Below are positions 22,711 to 28,777 of a DNA stretch of 46,926 nucleotides, piece after piece; within the stretch, counting starts at the first letter, position 1, and every line of letters begins with the position of its first letter. The DNA comes from Neolewinella persica DSM 23188 (lineage in GTDB: Bacteria > Bacteroidota > Bacteroidia > Chitinophagales > Saprospiraceae): NCBI RefSeq assembly GCF_000373105.1, contig NZ_KB890452.1, positions 1 to 46,926 on the forward strand, in the 5' to 3' direction. Under the pieces are notes generated by a model. That model saw nothing but the letters and a program-made list of their open reading frames with translations. It had not been told where the DNA came from and did no database searches. The position numbers and the translations under genes are program-made.

Positions 22711-24490
22711 CTTCCTCCGCCATCTGCCGCTCCACAATCTCAGAGTAGTAACCGCCATTAGCAATCAACTCCTCATGGGTCCCCATTTCGGCAATGCTGC
22801 CGTCTTCCAGTACGATGATCTTATCGAACTTAAGATGACCGTAGATGCGGTGGGTGATGATGACGGCAGTTTTGTCTTGCAGCGACTCATTAAAGTAGCC
22901 CAGGATCTGTTGCTCGGTATTGGTATCGACGGCACTAAGGCAATCGTCGAGTAGGATGATGTCCGGTTTTTTGATAAGGGCGCGAGCGATGCTCACGCGC
23001 TGCTTCTGTCCTCCGGAGAGGGTAACACCGCGCTCCCCAACCCGGGTATCGAAGCCAAGGGTAAGCCCGGAGATGTCTTCGTGGACCGCCGCATGGCGGG
23101 CAAAGGCTTCTACTTCTTCCCGGCCTGGGTCGTCGTTGGCCCCGAAGGCGATGTTGTTATGGATGGTATCGCTGAACAGGAAGATGTCCTGCGGGACGTA
23201 GCCGATCTTCCGGCGGAGGTTGGCCAGGCCCTGCTCGCGAATATCCTTACCGTCAATGAGGATGCGGCCGGAGGTCACATCATACATTCTTAGCAGGAGA
23301 TCGGCAACCGTTGTTTTGCCGCAGCCCGTACGCCCGATGATGGCGAGTTTCTCGCCGGCACGCAGGTGGAAACTTACGTCGTTGATTGCTTTGATGCCCG
23401 TATCCGGATAAACGAAGCTGACGTTCTCAAAGGTAATCTCTCCTCTGATGGGGTGCACCTCGTCCGGCGCCGGGTCAACAATGCTGGTCTTGGTATTCAG
23501 GAATTCGTTGATCCGTTTCTGGCTGGCGGCGGCCTGCTGCACGATGCTGGCGATCCAGCCGATGGCCGTTACCGGCCAGGTCAGCATATTGACGTAGATG
23601 ACGAATTCGGCGATATTGCCCGCCGAGATGTTGCCAGCAACCACCTGGAGGCCGCCCACGTACACGGTCAATATTGTTGAAGCACCAACCATGAACACCA
23701 TCAGCGGGAAAAACCAGGCATCAATCTTTGCCAGGTCCATCGACATGTTTTTGTATTCATCGCTTTCAGCAGCAAAGTACTTCACCTGCTGCGGTTCGCG
23801 GACGTAACTTTTCACCACCCGGATACCGCTGAATACTTCCTGAGCCGTAGAGGTCAGCTTAGACAGTTGCTGCTGAATGAAGGTAGACCGGGTATGAATG
23901 ATGTTGCTGACGTAGTAAATACTGATGGCCAGTAGCGGCAAAGGTATCAGGGTGTAAAGCGTCAGGGTGGGCGAAACCGCGATCATGGCAAACACCACCA
24001 GCAGTATGGTGGAGATCAGGTTAGCACAGTACATCACGGCAGGACCGAGGTACATCCGCACCTTATTTACGTCTTCGGTGATCCGGCTCATCAGATCACC
24101 GGTGTTATTGCGTTTGTAAAAATCGAGGCTCAGGCCCTGATAATGGTCATAAATAGTCTCCCGCAGATCGTATTCGATCAGGCGGCTCATCACGATGATG
24201 GTCTGTCGGGTGAGGTAGAGAAAGATACCCATCAGGATGGCCAGTATAAGCACGATCCCACCAAAGATCATGAGGGAATGACTGAGCATACCAAAGTATT
24301 CCTCGTGCAGGTCGAAGCCCTCGTACATCCGTAGCATGTTCACCCGTTCCAGCACGAGGTCAAGTGCTTCGCGAATCACCTGAGGTTGCAGGACGCTGAA
24401 GTAGTTGGACACACAAATGAAGACGATGCCCAGCAAAAGCCGCCAGCGGTACTTCCAGAAAAATTGGTTGAGGAATTTGAGTTCGCGCAA
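22700..24490 (-). CDS. ABC exporter half-transporter (MdlB-like, fused permease-ATPase)
   Basis: A 596-residue protein. Six membrane helices lie within about 16-320 (ABC exporter type I fold; coupling-region motif YKRNNTGDLMSRITEDVNKVR), followed by the ATPase: Walker A GRTGCGKTT (386-394), Q-loop at YVPQDIFLF, signature LSGGQ (491-495), Walker B IILLDD (511-516) and switch H547. The residue after Walker B is Asp516 rather than the catalytic Glu, as in one half of heterodimeric exporters, so a second half-transporter may be encoded elsewhere. The substrate (lipid, drug or peptide) is not inferable. Both gene flanks carry GCGGCAGC-anchored word arrays in opposite orientation. Confidence 0.93.
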   Translation of the reverse strand: MRELKFLNQFFWKYRWRLLLGIVFICVSNYFSVLQPQVIREALDLVLERVNMLRMYEGFDLHEEYFGMLSHSLMIFGGIVLILAILMGIFLYLTRQTIIVMSRLIEYDLRETIYDHYQGLSLDFYKRNNTGDLMSRITEDVNKVRMYLGPAVMYCANLISTILLVVFAMIAVSPTLTLYTLIPLPLLAISIYYVSNIIHTRSTFIQQQLSKLTSTAQEVFSGIRVVKSYVREPQQVKYFAAESDEYKNMSMDLAKIDAWFFPLMVFMVGASTILTVYVGGLQVVAGNISAGNIAEFVIYVNMLTWPVTAIGWIASIVQQAAASQKRINEFLNTKTSIVDPAPDEVHPIRGEITFENVSFVYPDTGIKAINDVSFHLRAGEKLAIIGRTGCGKTTVADLLLRMYDVTSGRILIDGKDIREQGLANLRRKIGYVPQDIFLFSDTIHNNIAFGANDDPGREEVEAFARHAAVHEDISGLTLGFDTRVGERGVTLSGGQKQRVSIARALIKKPDIILLDDCLSAVDTNTEQQILGYFNESLQDKTAVIITHRIYGHLKFDKIIVLEDGSIAEMGTHEELIANGGYYSEIVERQMAEEVSE

Positions 24491-24495
24491 GGTAG

Positions 24496-24540
24496 GAGTC
24501 AGATAGTCAATGAGTCAAATAGTCAGATAGTAGCTGCCGC
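24496..24540 (-). repeat. GCGGCAGCT-anchored word array (GACTATCT words)
   Basis: On the minus strand GCGGCAGCTACTATCTGAC begins at 24540 and continues with TATTTGACTCATTGACTATCT-like words up to the ABC transporter start region at about 24496. It mirrors the array at the other end of that gene. Confidence 0.5.
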
Positions 24541-24619
24541 AAATTAGAAGTGTTACTGTAAACTATCCTCAAGGGCAAACGCACGGAGGGGCCGGAGGTT
24601 GTGAAGGGGGCATTTTTTT

Positions 24620-24724
24620 GGCGTCCCGATAGCTATCGGGATAGGTGCAGTGCATGCAGATCAGAAGGCAGGGAGGGGGCTTAAACCCTGCTTTTCAGCC
24701 TTTCTTTGCACCTGCGGCCGCGCC
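24620..24724. repeat. REP-like element, perfect right half and disrupted left half
   Basis: Right half TTTGCACCTGCGGCCGCGCC at 24705-24724 is exact. At 24620-24649 the left half appears as GGCG, then TCCCGATAGCTATCGGGA (24624-24641, a perfect 18-bp palindrome) and TAGGTGCA, as if the CGGCCGC core had been replaced. The right half ends 16 bp before the kinase gene fragment. Confidence 0.65.
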
Positions 24725-24740
24725 AGAAACACCTTTAAAA

Positions 24741-24840
24741 AGTACGTTTAGCATCCACCCTCCAGCCGCTCACCAGGGGGAGGATTAAGCAGACTATCGG
24801 TAAAATCACCAGGCCGCTCTCCTGCAGAAGAGCGGCCCGG
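24741..24840 (+). pseudogene. Fragment of the 3' end of a histidine kinase gene
   Basis: Bases 24741-24788 read STFSIHPPAAHQGED then stop, matching the last residues of the kinase at 28559-28618 (STFSIHLPAAHQGDDSDAR stop). Similarity continues downstream of both stop codons (GCAGACTATCGGTAAAATCA against GCAGACTCTACCGGGAAACC, then AGGCCGCTCTCCTG against GAGCCGCCCTCCTG). It is a diverged copy of the kinase gene terminus without the rest of the gene. Confidence 0.75.
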
Positions 24841-24915
24841 CTAACAAAAAATAGTAGGGTAATTTAGAGCTTGCCCCGCTGACCGGGTACCGACCGGCGC
24901 CTGAGGCAATCGCCC

Positions 24916-25734
24916 CTACTCGTGGACGTTCTCCAGGATCAGTCTTACTTCGGAGCTGACCAGCGTTGCCGCAGCTTCAGTTTGCGCCATTAGCTGATCG
25001 ATATCTTTGTCGGGGTGGACCTTGGCAAAGTAGGGCATCGGGCTCCGGTTAGCCAAGTAGCCGGGTAAGCTCTCATAGAGGTCCACGGTCACGTCATGGA
25101 AGATCTCGTCGGCACCCCAGGGCATCATTTTGGCGGCAACTACCCAGCCCAACATCTTTCCAGCTTTGATGCGGGCTGCGTGTACTGGATCCCAGATGTC
25201 TTTCTCTGCCTTTACGTGGGCACTACGGCCGCCGCTTTCGGGGAAGTCGAAATGATTATGGACGGCCACTTTTACCTTGTCCCAATCTGCGGCTGGAAGC
25301 AGGTGTGAAACAGTGTATACTTCCCGCTTCACGAAGGTGCGCAGATTCCCCGTATTGTTAAAAACCTCCATTTCGCCCTTCGTCAGTATGTTGGCCGGCT
25401 CGATATCGAAGTGCTCACCGGTAAGCAATGCGGCGAGGTTTTCTTCGCCCCTTACACTGGTTCGGGTGACGTAGTTGTAAGCATCAACGCCGGTACCTGG
25501 CATCAGGATTTCGCTCAGTTCCCAGTTGGTGTATTTTCCGGATTTGATGTTGGCCTGGTGGATTTTTTTCCAGACCTTCTCCATCGCCAGGTAGTCGGCG
25601 GCACCGCCGGCCGGCACCGCAAAGTAATCGTGTACGTGGTAGTTCTGTGGAGTGGCGGTCTCCTGGGCGGATAAGAACTGGCTGGCCAGCAGGAAGGCGG
25701 AGATGACTAAGATCGATTTAAAGAAGAATTTCAT
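24916..25734 (-). CDS. Secreted protein with a duplicated alpha/beta-barrel-like domain
   Basis: A 272-residue protein with signal peptide (MKFFFKSILVISAFLLASQFLSAQ). Two halves repeat a pattern: YFAVPAGGAADYLAMEKVWKKIHQANIKSGKYTNWEL (about 40-75) and HFDFPESGGRSAHVKAEKDIWDPVHAARIKAGKMLGWVV (about 160-200). This resembles a dimeric alpha/beta-barrel fold with two internal copies; the W-x2-(I/V)H-x-A-x-I-K-(S/A)-GK motif is notable. No enzyme is recognised. The start at 25734 gives the signal peptide directly. The promoter at 25938-25987 carries the operator shared with three other genes of the window, leaving a leader of about 200 nt. Confidence 0.75.
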   Translation of the reverse strand: MKFFFKSILVISAFLLASQFLSAQETATPQNYHVHDYFAVPAGGAADYLAMEKVWKKIHQANIKSGKYTNWELSEILMPGTGVDAYNYVTRTSVRGEENLAALLTGEHFDIEPANILTKGEMEVFNNTGNLRTFVKREVYTVSHLLPAADWDKVKVAVHNHFDFPESGGRSAHVKAEKDIWDPVHAARIKAGKMLGWVVAAKMMPWGADEIFHDVTVDLYESLPGYLANRSPMPYFAKVHPDKDIDQLMAQTEAAATLVSSEVRLILENVHE

Positions 25735-25937
25735 AGTGAATTGGGTTGGTAAAAGCACCAGTTGTTGTTTAAAGGATGCTTTGGGTGAAGAAAAACGGGA
25801 AAGATGGTGTAGTGTCTAAAAGGGTACCCGCTCATTGGTACCCGAAGCGGCCGGTAGGTTACCCCGCACCGTGGGCGTTTGGTACTGCCCGGGGTGAGTA
25901 ATATGGCCACCCGGAAGGGTAGTGTGGGAAGGCACGA

Positions 25938-25998
25938 CAAAGGTGGGGGTGGTTGGTGGCGCGCGCGACTACATTTTCATGTGGAGGGTATTTGTACC
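25938..25998 (-). promoter_or_regulatory. Shared operator-promoter, copy 1
   Basis: On the minus strand: GGTACAAATACC (25998-25987), CCTCCACATGAAAATGTAG (25987-25969), 24 nt, then ACCTTTG (25944-25938). The same arrangement with the same 24-nt spacing is found before genes starting at 32426, 35482 and 39326. It reads toward the gene starting at 25734. Confidence 0.75.
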
Positions 25999-26034
25999 TG
26001 CTTTATGCTTTCGTTTTCAGGCCGCTAATCAGGG

Positions 26035-26120
26035 GGCGCGGCCGCCGGTGCAAAGAAAGTTGGTAAAGCGAGGTGACGCGCACGGCTTCTTAATTCCTTA
26101 CCCTGCACCCGCGTCCGCGC
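26035..26120. repeat. REP-like palindromic pair
   Basis: Left half GGCGCGGCCGCCGGTGCA (26035-26052) and right half TGCACCCGCGTCCGCGC (26104-26120), 86 bp in total. The interior (AAAGAAAGTTGGTAAAGCGA...) matches that of the pair at 35727, so these two are close relatives. Confidence 0.85.
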
Positions 26121-26197
26121 TCTCAAAAACAAGCGAATAGCCCGACCAGGGCATAAGGTGAATTATTATGTACATTGACGGTAAGAGCACAAAACGT

Positions 26198-28618
26198 ATG
26201 CATCGCCTTTTACTAATCTGTATCAGTATCGCAGGGCTTTCCACCGTACTCTACGGTCAACCAAGGCTGGTAGACTCCATCACCACATTGCTGGAGACGG
26301 AACATAGGCCCCTGGAACGGATGGATTTGCTGGTCGGTCTTTGCCGCGCCGTTGCACTGGTAGAGGGGTTGGCCAATTCTGAACCTTACGCGCAAGCGGC
26401 CTTGGCCTACGCTCGAAAAACGGGAAACATTGCCGGGGAAAGCCACGCACTATTATATCTGTACCAATCAGAAATCGATAAGGAAAAAGACGGGCTACTA
26501 CGCGCGTTACCCGCCCTGAGGTTAGCGGAAGAAAGCAATAATCCTAGTCTTGAGATTCTGGCCATCTATCACATCATCGAGTACTACATTCTTGACAACA
26601 CGGACCTGCCAAACACCCGTAAATGGATTGCGGAAGGACGGTCCCGCCTGGTACCTTCCGTATCGCCCAAACAACGGGGTAATTTTTATAAGGACCTTGG
26701 CGAATATTTTAAAATAGCCGGCCAACTAGACAGTAGCTACTACTGGCTCGAAGCAGCGCTACGTGAATTTGAACGGGTAGGTGACTACCGGGACCCCGCA
26801 CTCGGGCGGTCCCCCGCTACGCATTGGGACGGGGGGGATATGAATACGGCCCATGCGGAAACGTACCTGGGGAGATTAGACTTGCGGCGGGGAGATTATG
26901 CGCTGGCCGAAAAGCGTTTTAACCGGGCTTTGGCACTCGGGCAAAAATGGAACTCGGTCTTGCATACCGGCTGGTCTTTAATGGAGTTGGGCGATTTGTA
27001 TGCTGCCCTGGGCGATATTCCGACCGCTATCGAATACAACAGTACCGCGCTCCAACTTTTTGAGGCTAAAGATTTGAAAGTTGAAATCTTTGTTTGCGCG
27101 GAACAAATCGGCTACTTGTTCATGGATCTTCAGGATCCGCTGATCGCCGAGCAATATTTCAATAAAGCATACGACGTGGCGCTGGAAAATCACGACACTA
27201 TCGATTTAATAAATATAGGTGTTGCGAAAAGTTTTGCAGCTCGTAGCCAGGCTGACTTCCAAGCGGCGTGGCGGCACGCACGAGACGTCATGGAATTGGG
27301 TGAACTTACCCGCGACTCCATCGGCATCGGGATGGCCCTGCTGGAATTCGGGCATATTGCTACCACGGAAGGCAATCCGGAATTCGGGCTATCTAATTAT
27401 GATCAAGCCTCCCGGGTCTTGGGCAGACTGGCAACGGAACGCGAAACTTTGCATAATTTTCTCGGCCGGGCCAGGGCCTACCTGGCGTTGGGGCAAATCG
27501 AATCCGCTCAGCGATACGTCCAACTGGCCAATACCGTTGCGGGACAAACGAGTGAACTGACCAACCAGCTATCCATCCTCCGCCTCCAGACCGACATTGC
27601 CGCGGCGGGGCAGGATTATTTGGCGGCTTACCGTTACCAGCAACAGTACCAGGAAGCCACCGATAGTTTGAGAGATCAGGTAGCCATTCATAGCTTAAAA
27701 CAAGAGCAGGTTCGGCAGAACGTAGTGGATTTTCAGCAACAAAAGGAAAGTGCCGAACGGGAGGCCGACCTGCTGGGGCAACGCAACCGACTCTACCTGG
27801 CCCTCGGGACGGCCTTACTCGCCCTGCTGTTGGTGGGCGTTTTTCTCTTCCTTCGCCTCCGCTCCGCCCGGCAGCAGCTGGCCGACCGCAACGAAAACCT
27901 GCATCAACTCAATGCGACTAAAGACCGCTTCTTCGGCATTATTGCCCACGACCTGCGCAATCCGGTTGTTGCCTTAAATATGGCCGGAGAACAACTCCGG
28001 TTTAGCCTCGGCCAGGGCGCTCAGGACACCGCGCTTCGTCAGGCAAACAACATCAATAAAACCGTCAACCGTCTTTCCGGCTTACTGGATAACCTCCTCC
28101 AGTGGGCCCTCCTGCAAACCGGAAGCACGCCCTACCGGCCGGAAAACCTTCCCCTGGCAGCGCTTACGGAAGAAGCCGTGGATTTATACGAGCAGGCGGC
28201 GGAGTTGAAGCAGGTTCGACTGAACGTAGACGTTCCTCATTCCCTGATCGTCAGAGCAGATCCGCGGGCACTGCTTTCCGTCATTCGCAACCTGGTCAAT
28301 AACGCCATTAAGTTTACCTCAGCTGGTGGTGAAATCGCCATAACCGCCCGGCTACGGGGACAGGAGGTCATCATCGACGTAGCGGATAATGGGATCGGCA
28401 TGTCTCGTAATAAACAGAAAGAACTATTCGGCCTTTCCACGGCTTCTTTGCCGGGGACGGCCGGCGAACGCGGTTCGGGCCTGGGCTTATTATTGTGTCA
28501 GCAGCTCGTTCGACAAAACGGTGGTAGCATTCACTTGGTCAGTGAAGAAGGAAAGGGGAGTACGTTTAGTATCCACCTCCCCGCCGCTCACCAGGGGGAT
28601 GATTCAGACGCGCGCTAA
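26198..28618 (+). CDS. TPR-containing sensor histidine kinase
   Basis: An 806-residue kinase. Signal peptide at 1-20 (MHRLLLICISIAGLSTVLYG), periplasmic TPR helices about 60-490 (for example RLDLRRGDYALAEKRFNRALALGQ), coiled coil to 530, one membrane helix 532-553, HisKA with H584 in IIAHDLRNPVVAL, and HATPase with N-box RNLVNNAIKFT (698-707), G1 DNGIGM (730-735) and G2 GSGLGL (759-764). All catalytic boxes look intact. No response regulator is adjacent, so it is an orphan here. The start at 26198 was preferred over an in-frame ATG at 26168 because it places the signal peptide first. A fragment of a paralogous 3' end lies at 24741. Confidence 0.93.
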   Translation: MHRLLLICISIAGLSTVLYGQPRLVDSITTLLETEHRPLERMDLLVGLCRAVALVEGLANSEPYAQAALAYARKTGNIAGESHALLYLYQSEIDKEKDGLLRALPALRLAEESNNPSLEILAIYHIIEYYILDNTDLPNTRKWIAEGRSRLVPSVSPKQRGNFYKDLGEYFKIAGQLDSSYYWLEAALREFERVGDYRDPALGRSPATHWDGGDMNTAHAETYLGRLDLRRGDYALAEKRFNRALALGQKWNSVLHTGWSLMELGDLYAALGDIPTAIEYNSTALQLFEAKDLKVEIFVCAEQIGYLFMDLQDPLIAEQYFNKAYDVALENHDTIDLINIGVAKSFAARSQADFQAAWRHARDVMELGELTRDSIGIGMALLEFGHIATTEGNPEFGLSNYDQASRVLGRLATERETLHNFLGRARAYLALGQIESAQRYVQLANTVAGQTSELTNQLSILRLQTDIAAAGQDYLAAYRYQQQYQEATDSLRDQVAIHSLKQEQVRQNVVDFQQQKESAEREADLLGQRNRLYLALGTALLALLLVGVFLFLRLRSARQQLADRNENLHQLNATKDRFFGIIAHDLRNPVVALNMAGEQLRFSLGQGAQDTALRQANNINKTVNRLSGLLDNLLQWALLQTGSTPYRPENLPLAALTEEAVDLYEQAAELKQVRLNVDVPHSLIVRADPRALLSVIRNLVNNAIKFTSAGGEIAITARLRGQEVIIDVADNGIGMSRNKQKELFGLSTASLPGTAGERGSGLGLLLCQQLVRQNGGSIHLVSEEGKGSTFSIHLPAAHQGDDSDAR

Positions 28619-28680
28619 GCAGACTCTACCGGGAAACCCACCGAGCCGCCCTCCTGATGTAGTAAGGGGCCGCGGCAGGA

Positions 28681-28767
28681 GGCGGGGCCGCGGGTGCAAT
28701 GGATGGGATAAATACACAGGGAGATTGATTGCTCCTTTGTCTTTTCCTTTGCACCTGCGATCGCGCC
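28681..28767. repeat. REP-like palindromic pair between convergent genes
   Basis: Left half GGCGGGGCCGCGGGTGCAA (28681-28699), right half TTTGCACCTGCGATCGCGCC (28748-28767), 87 bp. The right arm is preceded by ATTGCTCCTTTGTC, as at 8130 and 45108. It ends 10 bp before the stop of the large T9SS gene. Confidence 0.85.
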
Positions 28768-28777
28768 AATTCTACCC

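Larger units (their letters stand above)
24491..24915. other. Non-coding gap of 425 bp holding repeats and a gene fragment
   Basis: From left to right: the word array at 24496-24540; an undistinguished stretch to 24615; a REP-like element at 24620-24724 with an 18-bp palindrome in its left half; the kinase 3'-end fragment at 24741-24840 with a G/C-rich hairpin (GGCCGCTCT 24812-24820 / AGAGCGGCC 24829-24837); then about 75 bp without recognisable features before the end of the minus-strand gene at 24916. Confidence 0.65.
25735..26197. other. Divergent non-coding gap of 463 bp
   Basis: It contains a GGTACCCGCTCATTGGTACC stretch near 25824-25845, the shared operator-promoter at 25938-25998 reading leftward, and a REP-like pair at 26035-26120. 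The leader of the left gene is about 200 nt without recognised motifs; nothing else gene-like is seen. Confidence 0.6.

Noticed and set aside
24812..24837. Terminator of the gene ending at 24916
   Set aside because: The hairpin is well formed, but the T-rich side lies upstream of it on the minus strand, and the hairpin belongs to the copied kinase 3' end on the plus strand.
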